44,274 bases of DNA from NCBI RefSeq assembly GCF_030651495.1, contig NZ_JAUSFI010000042.1, positions 1-44,274 of the forward strand, written 5' to 3'. The notes beneath the pieces were generated by a model. The model saw only the letters and a list, made by a program, of their open reading frames with translations. It did no database searches and was not told the DNA's origin. The stretch's first letter is position 1. Every line of letters starts with the position of its first letter. This DNA is from Undibacterium sp. Lineage in GTDB: Bacteria; Pseudomonadota; Gammaproteobacteria; Burkholderiales; Burkholderiaceae_D. Of this stretch, positions 1 through 15,000 are shown piece by piece. A program made the translations under genes and the position numbers.

Positions 1-3000
1 CAGTCAGTGCGCCATTGACCGTCATCGTGAGTTGTCGGCCCGCTTGCAGCTGTCTGGCGAAATCAAGATCGCCCTTCGTCGTGGTCATGGCTAAGTCACG
101 TCCGGCATGCACCTCGGCTAATGTCATGCCGGCGGCGTTCAACTGAGCGTCCTGGCTGACTGTGGCACTGGCTAGATTCAAGCTTCCTGTCTTCGCAACA
201 ACAGCCAGATTGGCGGCAGTATTGACGTCGCCAACTACTACGGTGCCAAGGCTGATATGGTCTTTCGCCGACATTGCCGCATCTTTGTTACTGATAAGCT
301 TAGCCACATCCACGGACGCGTCAGAGCGTACATTGGTGGTGCCGCGGCTGTAAATATCCTTGATCGATATGTCGCCGGTTGCGTGTATGTCGACAAAGCC
401 ATTGCGTGTCGCAGTGGAATCAAGCGTATCACCTTGCGTTACATATCCCAGCGTGACGGCACCTGCCCTGGCATTGAGCCTGATCCATTCCTGCGCCTCT
501 ACGCCCAAGAGATTAATCGACTGTGCATTGACGGAAACGCGTTTCGCGCTCAATACGGTGCTGGCACCGTCGACTGCGCCAGAGACGCTCATGCTCAATC
601 CTCCGCCAGCCTTGAGATAAGTGCGTAAGGCGGTTCCGTCTTTTTCTAGGGTCAGATCACCGCCTGCGCTGACGTTCAGGTCGGCGTTCGGATTAGTTTC
701 ATCGATGTTGACCGTTTTAAATACGCCGTCACGGCCGATGTCGATGTTGACCGTTTCTGCACTTTTCAGCAGCGTCGTGACCGTCATGTCGCGACCGACT
801 TTGGCATTCAGTCCGGCTTTATCAATAATGACGGTATCGAACAGCGCATCGCGGCCGACAGCCACATCCACTTGCTGCACAGAATCCAAGGTATTTAATT
901 GCAGATCGCGTGCGACGGTCAATTGCGTTGTAGTGGCTACTTGCACCTGGCCCAGGTTTGCATCTTCATACGCATTCAGGACCAGTTTACCCACTTGCAA
1001 ATCGTGTACTCCTAGCAGCCCTGCATGATTGGTGCTCAGGTTTGCGGCACCGCTGACCGTCATCGCATCCAAATCCATGCTTGCAGCGACGGCGTTGACC
1101 GTCGGCGCTTTCATGCTACTGCCAGCGCTACCGGTGAGGGAGGCATGCACGTCCGCCTGTATCGACTGCCCGGCCTCTAGCACGCCGCTGAAGACGACAT
1201 CGCCTTGCGTTGAGACCAGAGACAAATCGCGTCCGGCAAAGACCGAACCCAATTGCATCCGGGCGCCAGTCAGTTTCACATCTTGCGCAACCGCGGCATC
1301 GCCGATACTGAGCAGGCCATTCCCGGCAAGCACCGTCAAATCGGATGGATATAAGGTATCGCCTACCCTTACGTTAGAGAGTGTGACATTCTCTTTGCCG
1401 TCAATGACGGCATTGCCTTGGCTTAACAGGTGAGTCATTGCCGCATTGCGGGCTCTGGCATCAAGCAATCCTACTTCGAGTTGCTGAACGGCCAGATCCT
1501 CGCTTGTCGTCAATTTTGCCAACTGCGTTACCTTGACAGTCGCCAGATCCATCGAGATTGCGGATGCATCAAGTGTTTTGGCATTGAGCTCGCTTCCGGC
1601 CCCACTCAATAATGCACCATCGATGGAAGTAGAGATGCCTTCCGCATTCAACTGAGAAAACACAACATTGCCGACGGTAGAATTTAATACCAGATTCCCC
1701 GACGCTGTGATCTTTGCGAGCGTCATGTCGGCGTGATCTGCGCTCAGCGTAATGTTGTTTTTATTATTAGCGACGGAAGTCGCGTGAATGTCATTCACAT
1801 TCAAATTCAACTGGGTTAACACGTCAAGGTTGGCGTCATTCAAAATGAAACTGGTCAACGTTGTACTCGTCACGCCATTACCTGCCATGAATGTCAGCCA
1901 TGCATCCTTATTGCTGACATTCGCGTCGAATGTCGCAGCAGATACAAGCAAACGCTCGGTTGACATGCCTAAGCCGTTAGCGATCAAACTTACATTGCCG
2001 GTTGAGTGAATATCCGCTGACACCGCACCAGCATGGCCCAGAATCAGGCCGGAAGAAGTGAGTATTAGCGACCCGCCGTCCAATTGAGAAACAGTCATAT
2101 CGCCGGCACTGTTCTGTATTCTGGCAGTCCCTGCGACAGTCAGCGCATCCAGATTCAAGGCTTGCGCATTGGCCAGCATAGCAGAGCTACCGACAGTTCC
2201 CGTCACGGTCCCGATATCACTTCCATGCCCCAACTCCATCGAGATAGCCTGACCGGCATTAGCGCCCCGTACATCGCCCTTCACATTCAACAACAAAGTA
2301 TTGGCAGAAAGGGATGTATAGGCATTTGAGGTAAGCAAGCTACCATCCGCCACCGCTACTGAAAGTACATGACCAGCATACAAATTAAGATAGTTGATAT
2401 CACCAGTTAGCGCTTGCAAATAGACATCGCCCGTAGTCGACGTACCGGCCTTGGCGCTGTTAAGCAGATCTACCTTGATCGTCATTGCCTTATCCGCGGC
2501 ACCGATAGACCCGCTGCCGCCCTGCAGATCCAGATTTTTGGCAGTAATGGCCACTGTACCGTCCACGGCAACATTGCGTATGCCGGTCTGGCTGGTCAGG
2601 CGCACGTCGTCACCGGCAACAACCTGCTCTACCGGCAACGCATCTTTGGCGAGAATGAATACATCTTTATCGGCACTCACCAGCAAAGCTTGCTTCACCT
2701 CGACCTTAAGATCTTTCGTTTGTTTTAAGCCAAAATGAATCGGGTTATTGTTCGAATCTTCTTGATAGACGATCATATCGCCAGCAGAATTGGCACCCAG
2801 AATAGCCGCTTTCTGATCAGCGGTATAAGATATTTTTCCCTTGCTAAAGTCAAAGTCAACAGCAGGATTCACGTTCCCGACATTCGCGCCCTTGCTCACT
2901 AATTCAACCCGATTACCAGCGACATTGATATACGGCACGACCAGTGTAGAAGGTGTCAGGGCGGCAGAATTGATCTGATATTTCAAATCATCGGTAGACC

Positions 3001-6000
3001 AGCTCTGACCCCGGGTCAACTCTGCAATTTGACCGGCAGTAGCGGCAAAACTAAGTTTGTCTTCTGTTTTTTGCTGCCAGCCAGCGCCCAGGGACGGATT
3101 GAGTTGTTGCACTAATGCGTTCAGTTGGCCATTGGCCTTGTCTTGTATTTGCGCAGTACTCAGATTCTGACCATCCTGCAATCCATCCTGGTATCCCTTA
3201 ACTTTTTCAGGCTTGAGTACATACACGCCATTGACCAAGTCTCCGATAGCCATTAAACCCTGGTACTGTTGGTAAGCCGCTCTGTTACCCACTTCAACTC
3301 CGGCAACCACTTCATTGAAATGGGGCACGAAGACCTTGGTCCATTGATCAACGATGGCATCACCCTTATCCACCGCGGTCGCATTTTTACCATCGAGTAA
3401 GCTGCCGCTGAGGGCTGTCAGTTTTACATTGCCATTGGCGCTGATGACCTCATCGACGTACAAATCCCCTTTTACCTGGGTAATGGCGACATCATTTCTT
3501 GCCTTAGCCTGTAACAAGCCCCCCGTGACGCCGCCACTTGACACGGCACTTGCCAGCGTATTGATTGTCAACGCATGAACGCTGTCACCGATGCTACCCT
3601 GCTCACTGGTGAGGGTGATATTTCGCCCTGTCACATTAACTGGGTCGGCACTATTGGCCAATACACTGCCTTGGCTATGAATAACGACATCACTTTTCGC
3701 ATTGGTCGCCACCACACCGAGTGTGACGTTACGCACACCGCGCAAATCAAGCGCAATATCGCCGTTAGCAGTCTGCGCCGATACCATACTCGGTACCTCC
3801 AAGCGCACTGGATTGGTATCGAGCTTAACCTTGAATGAAGAATTCACTTGGCCAATACCATCGACCGCATGCAGGTCCAGGCTTAAGGTATTGACTTCAC
3901 CAAGACTGGTTTGATCTATCCGCGCCCCGGCACCAGTAGCATTGAGTCGAGTAAGGCCATTTTCATTATTGAGACGCCCGCCGACATTAATTGACGCATT
4001 GGAATTGACATCAATTTTACCGGTAGGATTGTTTCCCTTGAACTCGATATCAATGCCGTAATCCGCTTTGACGCTGCTGACAGACTTAATATTGACGCCA
4101 GTAACAACGTAGTAATCCTGCTTGAAATGATTGTCGCCATCATGCGACTCTAGCGCAAGATACTGACTCCCATAGCTATTTATATTGCCAGAAATTATTT
4201 GCTTAAACGCAATATTCTTCAAGGATAAATCTTTAATCACCGAAGCACTAATGTCCCATACCCCGTCGAGGGCGTATTGACTAGCAGAATCAACCCAGTG
4301 CCAAGACGATAGCTTTTCGTTAAACACAGACTCACGTTCCAACTTAGCAGTATGCGTCCATTGATAGCGACTACCTTCTTCCGGCGTATAAATTGCCGCC
4401 GTTCCCGCAGCGCTCGTATTTTGCAATGTGGCCGTTTTATAGTCACGCGCTGTGGTACTGGTATACGTTGCCATGCTGCCGCCAGGGGTATTGACATACC
4501 AGGTGGTAGGCACTTGCCCATTACTTATTTTGTTGGTGTCAGTGATCTGTATCACGCCAACTTGATCATCAGAACTACCTGTACTGATACTGCCCAGGTT
4601 GATACCCTTGCCCGTCGTATTATTAACAGTCACATTGGCAAAGCCATTACTGACCGACAATTTACTGCGGCGAGCGTTGTCTCCGTTGGTATTGATGATC
4701 TGCCCGATCAGGGTAATTGATCCTGCGCCACCGGCCTTGACGGTACCTGTCACCAATTGATTGCTCAAGGGGTCAAAATACACAGCCACTTTACCGGCTT
4801 TTCTGGCCGCATCATCGGTATCCTGATATTGATACCACCCGGTTTTGCTATCATAGAGCGCAGCTGTTTCTGCATGAGAAGTGCGACAGGCGGCATCAGA
4901 AAGACAATCCAGCAAATTGATTGATTTGGTGACGAGCTTTGGAATTGAAAATGGCAATCCAGAATAAGCATCTTCCATCCGAACCGTAATATTTTTCACA
5001 TCAATTTGCGCAGTCACCTCAACCGGACGTCCTGCAGAAATGGTGCCATTCACATCGATATACTTGGCATTCACGATGACAGAATTACCTGCCTTGATGG
5101 CCGGTTCAGCAGAAATTGCACTGGCGGCATTTTGCGGTGAATACGCCTCAATCTGATGGCTCAACACTCGCATTGGTATGTTAGGAACATAAAATCGATC
5201 CGATCCTACACCGTGATCACCACCGTATCTATTGGTATACGCTGAGCCTGACTTGTCCGTGCTATTAAAAAATCCCACTCCACTGGCAAAAAACATTGCA
5301 CTAGCACGAGTGAAATCGCCAGTATGATCAATAGCGTTTCCAGCGGTGTCGGGGTTAAGGCCTGCGAGCCACATAGATCGATTCAGGTCTGTATCCGCTT
5401 TAGCTTGTGATACCAACCATTGCGGATACCCATTTGCATTCGCCCAAGCATTTGCGACATACATGACGGCCTCATCAGCCGAACCAGGAGTGCCTCCAGC
5501 ACCGCCTTGATCAAACCATTTGGTACCAGTATACGTGCCCTGATTATCTGTAGGTTTCGATCCGCCGGGTAAAGACACTCCCCCGCCAAACGAAGTGACT
5601 ACACCTTGCCCGCTGGTGGATAAGTCAAACAGCGCTCCGCCCGACTGAGTCCAGTATTTCTCTACCAAGCCATTCACGCTGACACCCGCAGCCGGGGTAT
5701 CGATCAATACGGTGCCGTTGGGCGCGCTGATCGACTGACGATAGACTCTTACCGGCGCGTATTGCACCACATCACCAGACTCGTTGTAGACATTGAGCTC
5801 ACCACCTTCATTATCAATGCGACCTTGCATAATGATTGCAGGAGCAGGGCGCCCTTTGGTCGCCGCCGGATTACCAGGGTTATCCGGGTTGAAGGTATTG
5901 TTAATTGAGATCGTGCCGGCAACGTTAGGCAGAGTCGTTATGGTCTGCACAGTTCCTGCAGTAGTAGACACGTTAGCGCCGTGAAAATCAATATTACCGC

Positions 6001-9000
6001 CCAGTTCATCTGGAATAAACAGGCTGTCTACCAACAAATAATTGGTGCTGGCGTTATTGATACGAATACTTGGTCCGCCATGCGCAGTTAAACTGCCATT
6101 GCCCTTGATCTCATCAGTAAAGACATTGATATTGCCGCCCGCCGCCATATTGGCGTCAAGCGCCAGTAATGTCACTTTACCGCCAACACCAACATTTGCT
6201 ACCTGTAAGCCACGCAGGGTAGTTAAGGTTAAAATTTCATTGTTGATATCAATGAGTTCGGTCGCTGTGGCGTTCGTCAGTCGCGCCGTTAGCGCAGCAA
6301 TTTTCACATCAATACTGGCGACAGGATCAAAATCACTTTTTCCCGTATACGTCATCTTCGTGACGCCGGGCGCATAACTTTGCGTTACATTTCCATTGAT
6401 ATCGACATCAAAACGGACATCGTGGCGCACGCCCGCTTCTGCAGATCCGTTCATGGTGAGCTGATGATCGTGCGTATTTGACGAATCAGAATCATGGTTG
6501 GTCAACGGTATGCCAAGAATGGTGTAATGGCCATCGCCGCTAGCGCTGACGGTGCTATAGCCGGCAAGATTGCCAAGCAAGATATTTCTGACGCTCTTCA
6601 GTGCTGCCCGTTCATTGATTGTCGTCTTTGCATTGCTAGTAATGGAAGCTTCGGCGCGTGGATCAGTACCATTAAATGCACCGTCAAAATACACCTGATC
6701 ATCGGCCGAAGCACGCAAGCTGTCTTGCACCACGCCATTGACGCCGCGACCTGTAGCGATATGAATATCGTCCCAGGCAAACAAACTGGCATCAGACATG
6801 ATAGTTATATTCTGATTTGACTCGATATTGCTGCGGGCTTTTCCACCTACGCCACCAGCCAAGCCGTAGCCGTGCGCGTAAGCCCCGGTCGTGATTTGAA
6901 TATCGTCATAGCTACCGATGTCTATCGCATTTCCCGAAGTGAGTGTAGCAAATTGACCAACAGTGACATTATTGTGCGTAGTAGCATCGATGCTCGACTC
7001 GGACGTCGCTCCTGCCGCTAATCCCACTGCCGTAACCATAGAGCGATCCGCCGCGCGTATCTTGCTGGAGGCTTCCAGCTTGATTGCACCTGCGCTAATC
7101 AAACTATTAGCAAAAACCATGTCGGATGTTTCCAGCTCAGCCCGGTCACCGACACTGACATTACTTGTCATGTTAATTGTATTTTTACTTGACATGCCTG
7201 CACCGGAAACCAAGCCACCACTAATACCGTTGGCATTGCCGTTTTCATGACCATTTTCAGTAACGTCGTTATGCGCCGAGACATTAATGCTAGTGGCTTT
7301 GATGTGCGCGTCGTTGCCGATACTGGCGGTCACTGTCTTATTGACATTTCCTTCGGCCGCCGCGCCACCACCACCGACGAAGGACAGTTGCGAGGCGTCA
7401 GCAACACTCTGAAACTCGCTTTGATGCTGCGCCTTCAATGTGACATTAGTGGCGTTAATCACAACTGAGTTACCCACTTGCACGGTACTACTACCACTGT
7501 CGATACTGGTTGCCAACGCCGCAGCACCGGCTACAAAGCCGGCTGCGCCAGCGAGGGTGTAGGTTGACAGGCTGGAGTTGCTGTCGGTCTCCACACTCAG
7601 CTCACCCGTCGTCAGCTTCAGCTTGTCATCCAATTTTGCCAGCACTGACGAATCATCTTTAGCCTGGCTAAGCGAGACAGTTAAACCCAAACCGCCGACG
7701 GCACCACCTATCGCATTGGCCTCAACTTTGCCAGATTTTTTAGCCTTGACGGTCATCGACGCAACGTCAATTGACGGATCACTCGTCGCGTTCAGGTCAG
7801 GATTCAATTGCGCAATGACGGTACTATCTTTCTCCGCATAAGAAAATATCGTTGCCGCCGCAGCGGCAGCGCCAATCGCCGCCCCATATGAATGCAAGCT
7901 AATGCTACTTGAATCATCTGCTGTCACTACAGCGGCGCCCGTCGAATTTACCGTGCCGGCCAATTGCGCCGTCACGTGATTTTTTATTTCACCGTAGGAA
8001 ACTGCACCACCAAGCGCAAAACCACCACCGGCCCCCGCCCAGGAATCCACTTCAATCGTGTGTTTACCATCCTTATCTTTTGCATTGGCGGTAACCGTAA
8101 TCGCCCCTGACGTCAGTGACACACCCGGACCGACCATCGACTCGACCGTGGCATCACTCTTTACCACGGTCACAGAAGCGCCAACCCCGAGCAAACCGAC
8201 ACCCACGCCACCAGCCATACCATAAGTACGGGTACTATCTTCACTGAGCACATTGATAGCACCCGCCTTGACTGTACTGGCACCAGAAATGCCTGCCGCA
8301 GTCTTGCCGTCTAAGGAGGATGGTGCAATGGCCGGGGCAGCCGTTCCTGAAAAACCAAGATTTTCCGGGAGTTTGGCCAGATCGATACCATTGACATAGT
8401 CGCGTGCCGCTTGGCTCTTATCGCCCTCGCTGCCGCCCGCTTTACCGCCAATCAGAGTCACATTGACGCCGGCACCAAAACCGACATACAAACCACCGCC
8501 ACCGGCAATCGAATAACTATCTACTTGATTCGTGCTATCGGCATTGGCAGCGACCGCGCCAGTGGCCACGACTGCACTATCAATGATGTTTGCGCTCGCG
8601 GTGTTATTGAGGTCACTGAACACAATTGCCGCACCCGCACCTGCGGTACCAACACCAATTGCCAAAGCGCCGGCATTGCTGTGCACTTCAGTACTGCTAT
8701 GTGCAGCAACATTAAGTGACCCAACTTTGGCCGCTTCCGTACCAACAATCGCATTGTTAATTGTCGCCTGTGTGGTATTACTGAACTGATTGACCGCCAC
8801 CGATCCGGCTAACGCAAGCTGACCGGCTAACGCGGCTCCCATCGCATAGCCATCAACCCGTATTGCGGCAGTGGCATCGACATTCACGGCGCCATCGACA
8901 GAAACTTCCACCTTATCGGCGACTGTCCCCGCGATATACGCCTTAGTCGCATTATCGCTAGTGACCACGGCAACCGCACCACCTCCGGCACCCTGGCCGC

Positions 9001-12000
9001 CAGCGGCCAGCATACCGGCAAAAGCAAACGCCTTGCTGACACTATCGGCTTCCACATCCAATTGGTGCGCGCTGACCTGGCCACCTTGAATATACGCCTC
9101 GGTCGTAGCATCAAATTGAATTAATGAGCCGGTCAATCCAACCCCGACTTTCCCGCCGACAGCACCTACCGCAGCCAAGGATGAGACCGCTTGTACCGCA
9201 TTTGCATCAACCCGCACCGCATTATCTGCGGCAATGTGCGCGCCACTGATGTAGGCCAGTGTCTCGCGTTGCAGTAACGTGCCATTAAAACCGACCCCGA
9301 CGCCAACGCCCTTTGAAGCGAGTGCCAGTGCCCCGGAAAATCCGCTCGCAACGGACAGATTGCCGGCACGCACATCAATGTCGCCAAGGCGGGTTGAATC
9401 ACCCATCACGCCTGAATTGACCGTAGCGTCCGCAATATAGGCGCGCGTTCCTTTTGCCGCACCGAGCTTGCCCTCATTGATATGATTCATGTTGATGTTT
9501 GCTGCAACAGCCACATCATCACTAACACCGGCATTGACCGAGATACTTTCGATGTACTGGGTCGCGGTCGCATTGACCGCGACACCTTTCACCGAAGTCT
9601 TGGTTTTTTTAGCCTTCAGATCCAAATCATGATAGGCAGTAATTGACTCAGCTTTATCAATATTGCCAATATCATCAAACTCTCCACTGTTGATAGCAAG
9701 CACATTTCCCTTGGCTTTTGCAGTAACGATCGTGCCACTGCCTTCAATCGCTGCAGTGGTGGAACTGATAATTCCATTGGTAACGATCGATACTCCGATT
9801 CCGGTTCCAGCCGAACTGAACGCCACACTGCCTGCCACCAACTCAATACGATCATCGCCTTCGGCATTCACCAGTACATTTTTATTCGCAGTAACCTTGG
9901 CATTGCCATCAATTTTTGCCGAGCTATCGCCGCTGATTTCATTGGTTACTACCGAACCGGCACCCGCAAACCCTTTTGAAGAGCTACCGACACCTACGGC
10001 GATGACTTCAATATCACTCGTAGTTTCACTGTTGACCAAGATATTGCCACCACTCACATCACCGCCACTGATATGTGCGTGCGTCTGATTGTTAATCAAG
10101 TCGGTCGCGATTGCCGCGCCTACTGCGGTCGACCCGCCCGATACGGCGACCGCAAGCGCCAAGGTCTGAATGCTAGACCCGTCCTTGGCATTAATGCTTA
10201 CTGTGCCCTCTTCACTCTGAGCTGTCACGTCTTTCAGAGTTGCAGTGGTAGTGTTGTGAATATCCGCAGTGGCAGCGACAACCCCAACTGCGACGCCATT
10301 CCCGCCTCCTGCCGCAACAGTCACCGTACGTATGCCGCTCTTGTTTTCGGCAGAGACGTCTATATCCGGTGAGCTATGTAAACCAAGTTCGGCGGTACTG
10401 ATCCACGCCTCTGCTTTATTCGCAATACCGGCATAGGCGATTGATCCACCTACCGCATTCGACTTAGTGCTCACCGCCAGTGCACCGATAGCAGTATCAA
10501 TATGCGAGCTATCACTGGCACTCACTTGCACCACGTTCGCATCAATTTTTGTTATTCCGGTGGACGAGCCCGAAACGGAAGCTTGTATCGTATTGGCAAT
10601 TTCATTAACTGCAATCACACCTGCTGCGGCAAATTTACCGTCCCCCGTAGTGGTCGCCAAACCAGCGGCAACGTCCAAGATATACGCATTGGAAGCGGCC
10701 TTGACTTGCACACTACCTGCGTGCTCATCAACCACGGAATCAAGCACCGAAGCGGTAAATTTATTTTTTATATCGTTGTAGGCAATGACGATACCACCGG
10801 CGCTGGTAGCATCCGAACCCGTCGCAATCGACAGGGAACCGGCAACCGTGACGATACTGCTACCGGCACCCTTGATACTATCGCTCACTTTTGGTTTAGC
10901 CGCGTCCTCACCGTCAATACCCGAGCTTGCACCGGAGTAATCGATACCACTGGTCGAGGCTGGCGCGGCAATGAGGTCGGCAAATTTCAAGCTAGGATCA
11001 ACGGTGTCTCCCGCTGATACATCAAGGACACCCTTGGTCGTGCCGGCGATCGTTCCGTTAGATGGCTTAGCGTTAATACTGCTATTAATCGTGCTGTTTT
11101 TTACGTCTGCGTTGACTGAATTTGTGATCGTATTCACCACCACCGAACCGGATAGAGCTACCCCGCTGCCGGCATTATTGTCTTTGCTCCAGGCTCCACC
11201 TAGCGCCCCTGCATAGATGTTGCTTGAGGTCAGCGCATTGACTGCAATACCCTGATAATTCTCTACGCTGGCATGATCCAGTAAGGCAGTCACCGTATCG
11301 CTGATTTCCGAATACGTGAAGGCACCACCGACCGACTTGGAGGAACCACCTGTGACGCCACCGGCACCGGTTCCCAACAAAATGTCGTCCAGAGCGCGAA
11401 TATGCAAATTATTACTCAGGGCGGCGGCATCATCATTGTCAATAGTCGAATAACTGACAACGGCAGATACCGTGTTTTTCACAGTGCCCGCCGCTGCAGA
11501 GCCGGCAACACCCGATGAATTTTGCTGACCGGCGCCGGTTCCCCCGGAAGCATTGGCACCGACGCCCAAGGCAACGGCAAACTGCTCACCGCCAACCAGT
11601 GCCGTCACACCGATCTCATGGAAATTGTTTAGCACACTTCTTGTATCTGCCAGATCAGACGCCTGATGATTCGCACTATGAATCGAGGCATCCGTGACAT
11701 TATTGATGTCATTGTAGGCAAAGGCGCCGGCAACTGCCGCACTGCCTTCTGCTCCCGCATTCGTCGTTTTGGTCTTGGATACGCCGCCAGATACCGCACC
11801 GATGCGCGCTGCATTGACTGATTGCACATTCAATGTCGACGTCGCCGCATCTGGTGCAACTACATGGGCGCCGTCAAGATAGGCATGCGTTCCCATTTGA
11901 ACATCATTCACGCTGGAACTGCCCGAAATGGAGAGCCCGAAATCAGGTTTATATGTCTCAGGAACAGCTGCTGGCTTCGCTTTGGTAAAAAGCCCTGCAA

Positions 12001-15000
12001 TTTTACTTGACACCTTACCTAACGCTGAGGTGTCTGGCGTCGTCGCAGGCTTTGGTGGCGCCCATGCTGGCGCTTTATCATTTTCGGAAACCGCCGCGGC
12101 CAAAGAACCAGTCCAAATTTCGCCATCGGTACGCGCTGCGACCTCAACCTGGCTAACCGCAATTTGACCTTGCAGGGAAGAATAGTCAGCTTGATCATTC
12201 GTATTGACTGTTGTGGTGACTGCCGCAACGGTATCTGTTTTCACGCTATTGACTGCAACGGATAACGCAACACCGGTCTCTTTGGCATTGCTGTATGTCC
12301 CCGCAACCGTGTAATTATGCAAGTTCTCTCTGGCATCGATAGTCACTTTATTGGCGACAATATGCGCGCTACGATCAATGATGGCATGACTGCTCTCATC
12401 AAGATCGCTCATGGCAAACATCAGGTTGGCACCAAAAGCGCCACCACTGCCACTCGCCCATGTCAACACGCCCAGGCTAACATCATTGTTCGATTTGACT
12501 TGTACCTCTTTGCCAGCAACCGGTGGCGTGACGGAACCATTTTGTTCAGTCATGGGCGGATTGATGCTGACACCATCGGCGATGATGGCACTGGAGTGAT
12601 TGCCATGTGCAAGATAATTGACGTTACCACCGAGTGACTTGGCATCACCCTCACCACTACTGGACCCCATCACGACCGGAATCAATCCACTGGCAAACAC
12701 CTGCTTGACTACGATATCGGAAGTGACCGCGACGCCATTGGTCAACACGATGTTATGTACGATATTATCTTTACCAATCTCGGTAAGCGCTACTGGCACC
12801 CCGTCTTTCAGGTGAATCTGGGCACCGCTGTCAATTTTTGCATTGCTGTTATCGTCGAAACTAATCCAGCTGACTGATCCGTTGACTGCGCTAGTATTGG
12901 CCGCCGCTTTGGAGGAGGAAGAGGTCTGCCCATTCGGATACGTTAATATTTTAGCGATATCAAGAACGGTATCTTTTGGGCTGGAGATGAAGTCTGAAAA
13001 GAAATCGGTGAAGCCATCTAGATTTGGGTTGACCATATCAATTTTGGCATGCACATCGACCGCACGCGCACTGATATCGGCATTCTTGCCAACTATCGCC
13101 TGTGCATCATGCTGATAATTATTCATCGCCACTGCTGCGGCAACTCCGACGCCAGTGCCATCTTTGGCAGGCATGGCTGCCACTTCCGCGCCTGCCGAAG
13201 TGGTAGGCTTTTTGTCGACGAGGGTCGCATTGATGTACACCGCATTTGCGGCATCAATTTTACTGCGCTTACTCTCGCCACTGACACTATCGGTAATCTG
13301 GACGGTGGCTGCATGTTGATTCTCGCCGTAAGCTAAAGCATCTGCGGCACTCGGTCTGGTCTCGCTCGATCCAGGTAACTTTAACGTGATTTTTTTAACC
13401 AAGTCGGAAAAGACGCTCCCACCGAGCGTCTCAACTAATGCCGCAGAATCTTTCACCGCTAATTTGGCGGCAGCCAAATTGGACAGTTCTTTGACGAGTT
13501 GACTTTTTGCCGTGAGGACATTTTGATCAATTTCATTTTTTGCAGTCACTGACACCGACTCATTGCGCGAAGTAATCTGAGCCCCACTATTGACCGTCGC
13601 AGCTGTATTCAGATCCGTATAAACGACAGCGGCACCGAGTAAACTGGCCGAGGTTGTACTGGTTGCCGCAATACCCAACGACAGAGCCTCGGTACTCAAT
13701 TGACTGGATAAATTCACGGCCTTGATATTTACATTCTCGTCAGCCGAAATCGTCACACCTTTCTGCACATCGACTTTTGCCGCAATGTCAGCACTGGTGA
13801 GTGCACCCGCTAGCACGGCTACGCTCTCATTCGATATCGCGGTAACACTGACGTTGAGCAGCGTATTGGTTTGCGCAAGAATATCAACTTTCCCTTTCGA
13901 GTCGATTTTTGCCCCGTCTTCTATCGATACCGTGCTGCGCGCCTGATTATCTGCATATACGAAAGCCAAAGTAAATAATGGATTTGCAGAAGCCGGGGCC
14001 TGGGCTCGCTTTGTCAACGACAATTCCGCTGTTGTCTCCGCCTTGATCAATACGCCACCGGCAGCACCTGATGCATCCGCTTTCAGATCGGCATGGATAC
14101 CGATGCTGATGCTGGCACTGCCATCGACTTTCGCCACACCAATATTTGTCCCGGTCAAAGCAGTGGCAACAGTGCCGACTGCGCCTTTCAACAGATGATC
14201 TTTAAAAGTACTGGCTAAGCCATCAGAGCCGGCCATTTCAGCAACGCCAACTTTTTCTTGCCAATCGTAAATGGCACGTGCCTTTGCCTGAGCATCAATT
14301 TTTCCCGCCTCGATCTTGCCATTGATGCTGATATTGGCGCTCGCATCAGCTTTAATATGACTGAGGGCTTCAGTCACACTGTTAAAGTTTTGTTCGCTCT
14401 CGGCAAGCAAGGTAACCGTACCGTGCGGTAAAGCGCCATCGTTTGATTGCGCCAAAATTTGGCTGCCGCCGCTCAAGGTAATTGAGGGAGCCGTTAACGT
14501 GACGTTAGCACCATGATTGACGATACTCCCATTGTCATATACGCCGGGGGTCACGGCACGCCCCAACTCACCAATGGCAATAGTGGAACCAAGAATTTCA
14601 ATCACGCCATTTACTGACACTAACTCCGTTGCGATTAAGGTTCCGGTATTGACAGCGGCTACGGAATTTTGCAACGCAACAGAGTCAGATGCTACCAATT
14701 CTCCGCCTGCGCCAATCTTCACCATAGCGGCATCTAAAGTAATACCGCCAGGTGCAAATATCTTGCCGTTGATTTGAATTAATCCGGCGTCGGCACGACC
14801 ATATGTGCCATTGCCGGCAATCAGATCGGCCATGGCGCCAGAACCTGCAAGGTCATTACCTGCAGCATCAAACGAAGTTTGATTCGGCGCCCGCACCACC
14901 AGAGAACCGACATTAAGCACGCCGCCAGAGCCAACAATCATCCCGTTGGGACTGGCAAAAATAAGCTTTCCTCCAACCTCATTTTTTATCAGGCTATTGA

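Noticed and set aside
621..1433. Two plus-strand open frames (135 and 134 codons) and many similar ones up to 15365
   Set aside because: They lie antisense to the continuous adhesin frame, are Ser/Thr/Ala-rich in the way reverse-complement shadows are, and lack family motifs or ribosome sites.
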